Assembly: GCA_028875185.1 (NCBI GenBank)
Contig: JAPPFH010000088.1
Location: 1 to 48,749, forward strand
Length of the DNA: 48,749 nucleotides
Source of the DNA: Chloroflexota bacterium
Lineage (GTDB): Bacteria; Chloroflexota; Anaerolineae; Aggregatilineales; Phototrophicaceae
Direction: 5' to 3'
Part shown: one piece after another, positions 41,131 to 48,429 of the stretch
How positions within the stretch are numbered: position 1 is the stretch's first letter
Layout: every line of letters begins with the position of its first letter
The notes under the pieces: generated by a model
The model's input: only the letters and a program-made list of their open reading frames with translations
Database searches by the model: none
What the model was told of the DNA's origin: nothing
Made by a program: the position numbers and the translations under genes

Positions 41131-41140
41131 GGCTTTCTCC

Positions 41141-42289
41141 TCAACTGCGGATGGCGTATTCTGACAGGATTCGCGCGGTATCTTCGCCGATTCGCGGCGC
41201 GCCCTTGGCGCTCTTTAAGACTTCGCCATCGATGCGGATGGGGCAGCGCGTGGTATCCAGCTTGACATGCGCATCGCGCGAAACCTCTTGAATCATATCG
41301 ACTGCTTTGAAGCCATCGTGCTCCAGCAAGCGCTCCCAGGTCAAAACATCGGCGCACCAGATATCCTGCGGCTCCAGAATAGCGAGCCAATGCGCGGTTG
41401 ATTCAATCTTGAGGTGTTCGACCAGGATCGCCTTGATTTCGTCCCGCTTTGTGAACCAGGTGGCGGAATCAGTGTAAGCCAGCAATGCCGGGCAATCCAG
41501 CAGATCGCCCAGGACTGGAATCGATCCCATCGCCAGGGCGAGGAATCCGTCAGCTGTCTGATAAATGCCATAGGGCGCGGCGAGATAGGCGTGCGCGTTG
41601 TTGATGGCGCTGCGCTGCGGCAGCTTGCCGCCATCGTTGAGATGGGTAGTGAGCACTTCAAACTGAAAGTCCAGGATAGACTCAAGCAGGCTGACCTGAA
41701 CCAAGCCGCCTTCCCCGGTTACGCCGCGGCGAACCAGACAGGCGAGAATGCCCTGCACCAGATGCGCGCCCGCGAAGAGATCGACGACCGCCAGACCAAA
41801 TGGCGTCGGCGGCCGGTCGGCATCACCATTGAGCCATACCAGACCGGAGATCGATTGCAGCAGCAAATCTTGCCCCGGCTTGTATACCCAAGGACCTTCA
41901 TTGCCGTAACCGGTAATCTCGCCATAGACGATGCGCGGATTGAGGGCGCGCGCCGATTCGTAATCCAAGCCCAGGCGTGTCATCACGCCCGGACGAAAAT
42001 TCTGAATGATGACATCGGCTTGCTTGATCAGGTCCTTGGCGCGGCCGAGATCAAGCGGATCCTTCAAGTTGGCGGCGAAGCTCTCCTTGTTGCGGTTGAT
42101 GGAGTGGAAGAGCGTACTCTCGCCATCGAGCTCGAGCTCAGAGATGTAGAGCTGCCGGCAAAGATCGCCGCCATCGGGCCGCTCGACCTTGATGACGCGC
42201 GCGCCTAAATCGGCTAGGCGCAATGCCGCCGAAGGACCCGACAGAAAAATGCTGAAATCCAATACAAGCAAGCCTTCCAATGGTCTCAT
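41141..42289 (-). CDS. Class III CoA-transferase (CaiB/BaiF family)
   Basis: 382 residues. It moves CoA from a donor thioester to a carboxylic acid. Family marks: [33 protein letters not shown] in part, [32 protein letters not shown] and the catalytic Asp about residue 170 in [20 protein letters not shown] 42289 is chosen because GAGG lies 6 bases upstream; a longer frame starts at 42346. It heads an operon with a MaoC-type and a RhaM-like gene. Its promoter region faces the lactonase gene across operator B. The acid it activates is unknown; the cluster suggests a sugar acid or a product of it. Confidence 0.9.
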   Translation of the reverse strand: MRPLEGLLVLDFSIFLSGPSAALRLADLGARVIKVERPDGGDLCRQLYISELELDGESTLFHSINRNKESFAANLKDPLDLGRAKDLIKQADVIIQNFRPGVMTRLGLDYESARALNPRIVYGEITGYGNEGPWVYKPGQDLLLQSISGLVWLNGDADRPPTPFGLAVVDLFAGAHLVQGILACLVRRGVTGEGGLVQVSLLESILDFQFEVLTTHLNDGGKLPQRSAINNAHAYLAAPYGIYQTADGFLALAMGSIPVLGDLLDCPALLAYTDSATWFTKRDEIKAILVEHLKIESTAHWLAILEPQDIWCADVLTWERLLEHDGFKAVDMIQEVSRDAHVKLDTTRCPIRIDGEVLKSAKGAPRIGEDTARILSEYAIRS

Positions 42290-42371
42290 CGTCGCCTCTG
42301 TTTCTTCTCTGGCTAAAGCGGATCTCGTAAGCCGATCCGGGCGCAACTTGCCGCGAAAGTTAGCGATGCTA

Positions 42372-42410
42372 TTTTGCTTGCAAAAACACTTTTTGTCCGT
42401 AAAATATAGA
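42372..42410. promoter_or_regulatory. Shared-operator promoter B, between CoA-transferase and lactonase genes
   Basis: Palindrome TTTTGC-TT-GCAAAA (42372-42385), then TTTTGT-CC-GTAAAA (42391-42404) 19 bases on, then TATAGA (42405-42410). Over about 40 bases it nearly matches the reverse strand of site C. Confidence 0.75.
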
Positions 42411-42471
42411 GGGCAAAGTCAATTCTGTCAAATCGTCGGGCGGGCTGGATCGCTATTCTTTGGAGGCGAAG

Positions 42472-43317
42472 ATGGTAACGGTTGATACGCATCAGCACTT
42501 TTGGAATCTGGATGAAGTCGCTTATCCCTGGCTCGTGCCGGCATACGGTCCAATTTATCGGACTTATACCGCGGATGAATTGGCGCCGCAGCTTGCGGCA
42601 GCGGGTATCGACAAGACGGTGATTGTCCAGGCGATGGATTCTTACGCTGATACCGATTCGATGCTGGCGATCGCCGAAGCTTACGACTGGGTCGCTGGCG
42701 TTGTCGGCTGGGTTCCGCTGCATGACCCGGCCGAAGCATCCAGGAAGCTGGATGAATACGGGCGGAATCCTTATTTCAAAGGCATCCGGCATCTTATCCA
42801 CGAAGAGACCAATCCCGACTGGGTCACCCAGAAGCAGGTGATTGAGAGTTTGCAAATCCTGGCGGATCGCGACCTTACGTTTGACGTAGTGGCGGTCTTC
42901 CCCAATCATCTCAAGCACGTGCCGACGCTGGCGGAGAAGCTGCCGAATCTGAAGATGGTGATCGACCATCTGGCGAAACCGCCGCTGGGCCCCGACGAGC
43001 GCGCGGTCTGGCGCGCTCAGATGGCGGCTGCCGCCGAAAGTCCCAATGTCTATGCCAAGGTCTCGGGGTTGAACACCGTAACGCCGGACTTTGAAAACTG
43101 GACGTATGAAGACATCAAACCGCTGGTGGATTACGCTCTGGAGCTGTTTGGCGCCGATCGCTTGATGTTCGGCAGCGATTGGCCCGTAGCCGTGCTCGCT
43201 GGCGATTACGCTAAAGTCTGGGAAGAGACGAATAAGTGTCTTGCGGACCTGTCGCAGGCGGAGCGCGAGGCGGTCTTGGGCGGGACGGGCAACAGCTTTT
43301 ATGGGCTGAATCTGTAA
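42472..43317 (+). CDS. COG3618 amidohydrolase, L-fuconolactonase-like sugar lactone hydrolase
   Basis: 281 residues, TIM-barrel hydrolase of the amidohydrolase superfamily. Metal and catalytic residues: VDTHQHFWN (HxH), FDVVAVFPNHLKHV, IDHLAKPPLG (conserved His) and MFGSDWPV (Asp). Characterised relatives open sugar-acid lactones such as L-fuconolactone. ATG 42472 has GGAGG 6 bases upstream; the TTG at 42460 is not needed. It is transcribed away from the CoA-transferase operon and shares operator B with it. It fits a step after sugar dehydrogenation to a lactone. Confidence 0.88.
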   Translation: MVTVDTHQHFWNLDEVAYPWLVPAYGPIYRTYTADELAPQLAAAGIDKTVIVQAMDSYADTDSMLAIAEAYDWVAGVVGWVPLHDPAEASRKLDEYGRNPYFKGIRHLIHEETNPDWVTQKQVIESLQILADRDLTFDVVAVFPNHLKHVPTLAEKLPNLKMVIDHLAKPPLGPDERAVWRAQMAAAAESPNVYAKVSGLNTVTPDFENWTYEDIKPLVDYALELFGADRLMFGSDWPVAVLAGDYAKVWEETNKCLADLSQAEREAVLGGTGNSFYGLNL

Positions 43318-43329
43318 GCGGCGAGCGTC

Positions 43330-43665
43330 CTAGTCAGTGGCCTCAGCTTCAGTTATCGCGTCAATCAAACCCTCGCGCGACAAGATGACTCCCTCAAGCC
43401 TTGCGATACGCTGGTTGCTGTCGTCGAGCTTATCGTCAAGGGCTTTGACATCCTTCCGCAACTCCGATATGTCGGCTTTGAGTTCCGTACGCAATTTGTC
43501 GTTGTCGGCTTTGAGTTCCTCGCGCAGGTCCACGTAATCCGACTTTAACTCGGAACGCAACGCAGCAATCTTTTTGTCAATATCGCGATTGAGCTGCCAA
43601 ACGGCGCCAAATATGGCGACAACCGCGATTACAATATCCAAGGAAAGTGTTGTATCCAATTGCAT
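43330..43665 (-). CDS. Small N-anchored coiled-coil protein
   Basis: 111 residues. A membrane helix (about 9-24, LDIVIAVVAIFGAVWQL) is followed by a long charged coiled coil with an 11-residue-like repeat (LRSELKSDYVDLREELKAD, NDKLRTELKADISELRKD). Function unknown. The product resembles, in reverse layout, the protein at 2470-2784. The ATG at 43665 starts directly before the membrane helix; the frame continues to 43731 without a convincing start. It converges on the lactonase gene with 12 bases between. Confidence 0.65.
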   Translation of the reverse strand: MQLDTTLSLDIVIAVVAIFGAVWQLNRDIDKKIAALRSELKSDYVDLREELKADNDKLRTELKADISELRKDVKALDDKLDDSNQRIARLEGVILSREGLIDAITEAEATD

Positions 43666-43731
43666 CGAGGAATCCCGCTTCGCCGACGCCTGAATTGTAG
43701 CCTTTGTCGGCGCAGTTGGCAAGCTACCCAA

Positions 43732-44817
43732 TCACACCTGAGGCAGTGGCGCGCCGCCATGCTGGCTGGATTCGTAAGCCGCTTCCACCGTCGCCATCGT
43801 CAGAATGGCGTCCTCAACCGATGTGGGCAGGCTGTTGGTTTCGCCGTTGGCATAGCGCATCAGGCTCGCCATCGTGCCGATGAAAGCTTCGGGGAACCAT
43901 GACCCCGCGATATCGAGCGTCCGCCAATTGGATTCGCCTTTATCGTCCAGCAAAATATATTCGAAGCGGTCGGGCGCGCCAATGGGATAATTCATATTGA
44001 GTCCGGCGCGGATCTGAATCGCGCCTTTGCTGCCCTCGAACTTGACGAAGGATTGCTGCTTTTCGGCGCCATAAGCGTGGCTGTGATTGGTCATCACATT
44101 GGCGCGCGGGTTTTCCCCGTAATCCATGATGATCATCGAGCGGGCGCCGCCGCGCAGTTCGGGCGCGCTGGGATGGCTCAACGTCTTCGCGTAAACGCGC
44201 TGCGGACTGCCACAGAAGGAGCGGACGAGATCCACATAATGAATGCTGTGATAAAGGATCTCGCAACGGGGCAAGGGAAACAAGAAGGGCCACAGGTGCC
44301 AGGGCGTATTGCATTGCACGCGGAATTCCAAATCGTAAATTTCGCCGAGGGCGCCGCGCTCGATGATGTCGCGGGCGGCGATGACGAAGGGGGCGAAGCG
44401 CAACTGGAAGTTGATGGCGGCGACCAGCTCTTGTTCGCGGCAGATGCGCAATATCTCTTGAGCGGCGGCAAAGTCTTCGCCCATCGGCTTTTGGATAAGC
44501 ACGGCGCGTCCGCTGGGGATTTCCCGCAAGATATCGGCGATAGCGCTGCCGGGTACGGCGATATCAAAGACGGCGTCGGATGGCGCCTTCGAAATCGATT
44601 CCGACAGCGAGTTGTATAGCCGCGGTATGCTGAAGGTCTCCGCCATCATCGCCGCCCGCTCGCTGTCGATATCATAGCCCCCAACCACCTCAAAGCCGGC
44701 GATTTGATAGGCGGGACAGTGGGCGTCGCGCACGATACCGCCCAAGCCGATGCTGACGATCGGCAAGGGCTTGGCGGGCAATAACGCTGTTTGGCGAATA
44801 TCATCTGCTAGTGGCAT
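43732..44817 (-). CDS. Gfo/Idh/MocA-family NAD(P)-dependent dehydrogenase
   Basis: 361 residues. Rossmann fold (VSIGLGGIVRDAHCPAY; acidic GGYDIDSERA) and the C-terminal family domain. The catalytic lysine segment is IQKPMGED (QKP in place of EKP), and a histidine in LYHSIHYVDLVRS lies where the family's catalytic His is found. It probably oxidises the imported sugar or reduces an intermediate. GAGGA lies 9 bases before the ATG. It is co-directional with the IclR gene upstream (43 bases apart). Confidence 0.88.
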   Translation of the reverse strand: MPLADDIRQTALLPAKPLPIVSIGLGGIVRDAHCPAYQIAGFEVVGGYDIDSERAAMMAETFSIPRLYNSLSESISKAPSDAVFDIAVPGSAIADILREIPSGRAVLIQKPMGEDFAAAQEILRICREQELVAAINFQLRFAPFVIAARDIIERGALGEIYDLEFRVQCNTPWHLWPFLFPLPRCEILYHSIHYVDLVRSFCGSPQRVYAKTLSHPSAPELRGGARSMIIMDYGENPRANVMTNHSHAYGAEKQQSFVKFEGSKGAIQIRAGLNMNYPIGAPDRFEYILLDDKGESNWRTLDIAGSWFPEAFIGTMASLMRYANGETNSLPTSVEDAILTMATVEAAYESSQHGGAPLPQV

Positions 44818-44860
44818 GTGATTTCATCCTCGTCGACTTCTAATTGAACGAGCGGCGGTC

Positions 44861-45655
44861 TCAAGCGGGCTGCCCGGCGAAGTGGGTCAGGCCGGCGCGC
44901 GCGTTGATTTCGCCGGCGCAGCGGAGCAAGGCATGCACGACTTCTTGGGGATCTTTGCGTTGGCGGCTGGCGGTCAATTGCGTGACGGCGATGGCGGCGG
45001 TGACCCCGACTTCCGGATTGCCCACCAGCACCGCTGTATCATGCAAACCTATGTAGGATTCATCGACTGCGGTGGATACGCCGCTTGAGCGAATCTTGGC
45101 GATGCGCGCCCGGAACAGAACACGCTCTTCCGCCGCCATTCGCCGATAGCCATCGTCTTCTTCGAGGATAGCATTGAGGCTGCCCTCATCCATTACCGAA
45201 AGCAACAAGCGACCGGAAACGGTGGATACGAGCGGGAAGGATGTGCCGACCGATACTGAGATCTGCACTTTCTCCGGGCTTTCGGCCTGGCCGACGACTA
45301 GCAGCTGTCCGTGTTGGATAATGCTGATATGGCAAGACTCGCGAATGGCGCGCGCCAACTCTTGCATCGGCAGGATGGCTACGCGCAGCAAGTGTTTCAG
45401 CGGTGAATGACGATTCGCCAGTTCAAAGAGCTTGAGCGTGAGGCTGTACGTCCCATGCGCGTCATCCTTGATGACATAGCCGCTTTCGACCAGACAGTTC
45501 ATCGTGCGAAACAATTGGCTGGCGCTGTTCGCCATCATCTCGGAGATTTGCGACAGCGACAAAGGTTCCGCGGCGCGCGCCAGCAGCTCAAGCGCCGCCA
45601 AGCCCTTTTCCAAAGCCGGCACGCTGTAATTGGGCGCGGATTTCAGTTCCGCCAC
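44861..45655 (-). CDS. IclR-family transcriptional regulator
   Basis: 264 residues. Winged helix-turn-helix at about 10-70 (SVPALEKGLAALELLARAAEPLSLSQISEM in pieces, with SASQLFRTMNCLVESGYV as the recognition region). The effector-binding domain is at about 85-255 (VSVGTSFPLVSTVSGRLLLS; GVSTAVDESYIGLHDTAVLV in part). It lies 37 bases downstream of the MaoC-type gene at 45693, in the same direction, and is the only regulator in this cluster, so it is the natural candidate for the TTTTGC-NN-GCAAAA operators. That assignment is inferred. Confidence 0.9.
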   Translation of the reverse strand: MAELKSAPNYSVPALEKGLAALELLARAAEPLSLSQISEMMANSASQLFRTMNCLVESGYVIKDDAHGTYSLTLKLFELANRHSPLKHLLRVAILPMQELARAIRESCHISIIQHGQLLVVGQAESPEKVQISVSVGTSFPLVSTVSGRLLLSVMDEGSLNAILEEDDGYRRMAAEERVLFRARIAKIRSSGVSTAVDESYIGLHDTAVLVGNPEVGVTAAIAVTQLTASRQRKDPQEVVHALLRCAGEINARAGLTHFAGQPA

Positions 45656-45692
45656 GGTCCAAACCTTTCAACGGCCGCCGATATTGGATGGG

Positions 45693-46151
45693 CTAGTCGG
45701 CCGGCGCGAGTTCCTTGCGCTGCGCGAGGTACAGATGTTGACAGGCGAGCACGATCTGCCCCTGCTGATTGAAGACCTCCACCTGCTCGATGACATAACC
45801 ATGATCGGCGCGCTTGGGATAATCCCGTTTCTCGCTGATGCTGGCTTTCACGGTGATGGTATCGCCGATAAAGACCGGGCGGATGAAGCGGATGCGATCG
45901 TAGCCATAAGAAAAGGCGACCGGGTTAATCTCATTGGCGGTCATGCCGATGGCGACGCTCAAGATTAGCGTACCGTGAGCGATGCGCGCTTTGAATTCTT
46001 GCGTCTTAACCCACTCGGCGTCCATGTGATGGGGGAAGAAATCGCCAGTTTGGCCCGCATGCAGCACGATATCGGCTTCGGTGATCGTCCGGCCGAAACT
46101 TTCGCGGCTGGAACCGATCTCGTAATCTTCAAAATAGGTCGTCTTAATCAT
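45693..46151 (-). CDS. MaoC-family hot-dog acyl-CoA hydratase/dehydratase
   Basis: 152 residues, one hot-dog domain with the canonical catalytic pattern D-x-x-P-x-H in [12 protein letters not shown]. Also [20 protein letters not shown] and [22 protein letters not shown], like the copy at 40618. ATG 46151 is chosen (AGGA 8 bases upstream); the open frame to 46253 crosses operator C. The first gene of a unit with IclR and probably the dehydrogenase, divergent from the cytosolic binding-protein gene. Confidence 0.88.
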   Translation of the reverse strand: MIKTTYFEDYEIGSSRESFGRTITEADIVLHAGQTGDFFPHHMDAEWVKTQEFKARIAHGTLILSVAIGMTANEINPVAFSYGYDRIRFIRPVFIGDTITVKASISEKRDYPKRADHGYVIEQVEVFNQQGQIVLACQHLYLAQRKELAPAD

Positions 46152-46220
46152 GGGAATATCCTGGAAGAATAGTGAACTCGGCGGACGATCGCGCTCTGAT
46201 TGACAAGATTGCAATAACTG

Positions 46221-46259
46221 ACTATATTTTGCAGACAAAACTGGTTTTTGCAAGCAAAA
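46221..46259. promoter_or_regulatory. Shared-operator promoter C, between MaoC and binding-protein-like genes
   Basis: Palindromes TTTTGC-AG-ACAAAA (46227-46240) and TTTTGC-AA-GCAAAA (46246-46259), centres 19 bases apart. On the reverse strand ATTTTGCTTGCAAAAAC...TTTTGTCTGCAAAATATAG follows site B almost base for base; TATAGT there would serve the MaoC gene. Confidence 0.75.
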
Positions 46260-46310
46260 TGTTTTTTATCGTCGCAGCGCCGGTAAACGCGGAGATATAA
46301 GGAGGGCGGC

Positions 46311-47471
46311 ATGGGCGCCAAGACCGTCTTGCGCGGCATCACCTGGAATCATTCACGCGGCTTCGTGTCGGTGGTGGCGACGGCGCAGCGATTCTGCGAA
46401 ATTCATCCGCAGGTCGATATCGTCTGGGAAAAACGCTCGCTGCAGGAATTCGCCGATGCGCCCATCCAGGGCTTGGCTGAAGAATTTGACCTGCTCGTGA
46501 TCGACCACCCCTGGGCTGGTTACGCCGCGCATAGTCAAGCGCTGTTGCCGCTGCAGGAGCTCATACCGGCTGAATACCTGCGCAATCAAGCGGCGCACAC
46601 GGTCGGTCGCTCGCACGCGAGTTATATCTTTGACGGCAATCAATGCGCGCTGGCGATTGACGCGGCGACGCCGGTCGCCTCTTATCGCGCGGATCTGCTG
46701 GAGCGCTATGGCTTGGAGCAGCCGCGGACCTGGCGCGATCTGCTGGCATTGGCGCGGCAAGGGCGGGTCATCATGCCGGGTATACCCATCGACACCCTGA
46801 TGAACTTCTATATGTTATGCGCCACCCAGGGAGAACCGCCATTCGTCGATGATGAGTGGGCGGTATCGGATGACATGAGCTTGCTGGCGCTCGAGCAATT
46901 GCGCGAGTTGGCGCGCCTGTGCCCTAAGGATATCTTCGATTGGAATCCAATCGCGGTGTATGAGGCATTGTCGCGGCGCGATGACTTCGTCTACTGTCCC
47001 TTCGCTTATGGATATTCGAATTACGCGCGCGCCGGCTACTCGGACAACTTGCTCACCTTCGACGATATGGTGGATATAGACGGGCAGGGGCGCTGCCAAT
47101 CGACGCTCGGCGGCACGGGCTTGGCAATTTCCAGCCGCTGCCAGGCGCCGGATGCCGCTCGCGACTACGCTATGCTCACCGCGGGCGCTGATATGCAGCG
47201 CACACTCTTCTTCGAGAGCGGCGGCCAGCCGGGGCATCGCAGCGCTTGGGAAGATGCCGAGGTCAACCGGCGGTCGAATGATTACTTCCGCAACACATTG
47301 CCGGCGCTGGACCGAGCATATCTGCGTCCGCGTTTTCCCGGTTATCTGCATTTTCAGGATCACGCCGGCGCGCCGATTCGCGACTACTTGATGCGGGGCG
47401 GCGGCGGGCTGCAGGTGTTGGCGGAACTGAAGCGATTATTCGAGGAAGCCAAGACGCTGTATGCTGAGTGA
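46311..47471 (+). CDS. Solute-binding-protein-like protein without a signal peptide
   Basis: 386 residues of the family 1 extracellular binding-protein fold (GITWNHSRGFVSVVATAQRF, FDLLVIDHPWAGYAAHSQALLPL, VASYRADLLERYGLEQPRTWRDLL, all in part). The N-terminus (MGAKTVLRGITWNHS) goes straight into the first strand. There is no signal sequence, Tat motif or lipobox, and the ATG follows GGAGG at 6 bases, so a longer start is unlikely. The product should stay in the cytosol, where it might sense or carry a ligand. It begins a unit that continues through a 49-residue frame into the RraA-family gene, and has operator C at its promoter. Confidence 0.85.
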   Translation: MGAKTVLRGITWNHSRGFVSVVATAQRFCEIHPQVDIVWEKRSLQEFADAPIQGLAEEFDLLVIDHPWAGYAAHSQALLPLQELIPAEYLRNQAAHTVGRSHASYIFDGNQCALAIDAATPVASYRADLLERYGLEQPRTWRDLLALARQGRVIMPGIPIDTLMNFYMLCATQGEPPFVDDEWAVSDDMSLLALEQLRELARLCPKDIFDWNPIAVYEALSRRDDFVYCPFAYGYSNYARAGYSDNLLTFDDMVDIDGQGRCQSTLGGTGLAISSRCQAPDAARDYAMLTAGADMQRTLFFESGGQPGHRSAWEDAEVNRRSNDYFRNTLPALDRAYLRPRFPGYLHFQDHAGAPIRDYLMRGGGGLQVLAELKRLFEEAKTLYAE

Positions 47472-47610
47472 GCTTGACGGCGCGTCCGGTCAATTCGCGC
47501 TGCGCGAAGCGGCGCTCGCGATGGCGTACCGGCTCAGGGATGCAGCCTGGCGCGCCGCCAAGCGCTCGCCTACACTCTCGAAGGTAGCAGTTGTGGCAAA
47601 AGGAGGATGA
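47461..47610 (+). CDS. Possible 49-residue coupling ORF
   Basis: An ATG at 47461 overlaps the preceding stop by 11 bases. The frame runs 49 codons, rich in Ala and Arg (FALREAALAMAYRLRDAAW, then RAAKRSPTLSKVAVVAKGG). Its TGA stop at 47608-47610 overlaps the ATG of the RraA gene (47607), and its last codons contain the AGGAGG of that gene. The two-sided overlap suggests a real translated link. No homologue is recognised; a chance frame is possible. Confidence 0.4.
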   Translation: MLSELDGASGQFALREAALAMAYRLRDAAWRAAKRSPTLSKVAVVAKGG

Positions 47611-48311
47611 TCATTAGCGCCATTGATTGGAAGGACGATGAAGGACTGTTCAGCTTGGCGCGGCGTGAGCTGTTCACCGCGGTTGTCGGCGATATCATGG
47701 ACAAGCTGGGTTTTTTGCACCAGTTCTTGCCGCCGCAGATCCAACCCATCCGCGCCGATATGGTGGTCATCGGCCGGGCGATGACGGTACTCGAAGCTGA
47801 TGTATTCGAGGAAAGCGCGTCGTCGAAGGACAACCCGGTCATGCAGAAGCCTTTTGGCTTAATGCTGGAAGCGCTTGACGATTTGAGTCGGAACGAAGTC
47901 TACGTCTGTACCGGCGCGTCGCCGCGTTATGCCTTGTGGGGTGAATTAATGAGCGTGCGGGCGCTGAAACTTGGGGCTGCCGGCGCGGTAGTGGATGGCT
48001 ACCTGCGCGATACCGCCGGCATCCTGGCGCTGGATTTCCCGGCTTTTTCCTATGGCTCATACGCGCAGGATCAGGGACCGCGCGGCAAGGTGATCGATAT
48101 TCGCGCCCCGTTGGAAATCGGCGGCGTACGCGTTCGCTCGGGCGATATCATTTTCGGCGATGTTGATGGCGTGCTGGTCGTGCCGCAAGAGGCGGAACGG
48201 GAAATCTTCAGCGGTGCCATCGAAAAAGCGCGCGGGGAAAAGCTCGTGCGGCAGGCGATTGAAGCTGGCATGAGCGCGAGCGAAGCTTTCCGGAAATTCG
48301 GCATTATGTAG
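47607..48311 (+). CDS. RraA-family aldolase/decarboxylase (HMG/CHA aldolase-like)
   Basis: 234 residues. Characterised catalytic relatives cleave 4-hydroxy-4-methyl-2-oxoglutarate-type acids or decarboxylate oxaloacetate; RraA itself inhibits RNase E. Seen are GDIMDKLG (start of the fold), WGELMSVRALKLGAAGAVVDGYLRDT in part, with G-E-L-M and the R-D pair that bind metal and substrate in the aldolases. So an enzyme is likelier than an RNase E regulator. The AGGAGG sits directly before ATG with no spacer. Start by re-initiation from the overlapping upstream frame, or an ATT at 47613, are alternatives. As last gene of its unit it could end the pathway by C-C cleavage. Confidence 0.87.
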   Translation: MIISAIDWKDDEGLFSLARRELFTAVVGDIMDKLGFLHQFLPPQIQPIRADMVVIGRAMTVLEADVFEESASSKDNPVMQKPFGLMLEALDDLSRNEVYVCTGASPRYALWGELMSVRALKLGAAGAVVDGYLRDTAGILALDFPAFSYGSYAQDQGPRGKVIDIRAPLEIGGVRVRSGDIIFGDVDGVLVVPQEAEREIFSGAIEKARGEKLVRQAIEAGMSASEAFRKFGIM

Positions 48312-48429
48312 GCTTGAACTAGGATCTGACAACCAGCACCTCGGCGGCAGATGCGCTTGTACTTGTCCGGCGATTTCGCGAGCGATGACTTCTATATGGC
48401 TTGTCCGGTACTCGACGTTGGGCGTACAT

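Noticed and set aside
41414-42208. 264-residue frame on the + strand inside the CoA-transferase gene
   Set aside because: Antisense shadow of a well-conserved gene; no recognisable motif and no ribosome-binding site.
47607-48311. RNase E inhibitor RraA
   Set aside because: The metal and substrate residues of the aldolase branch appear present, and it lies in a catabolic unit, so an enzyme role is favoured.
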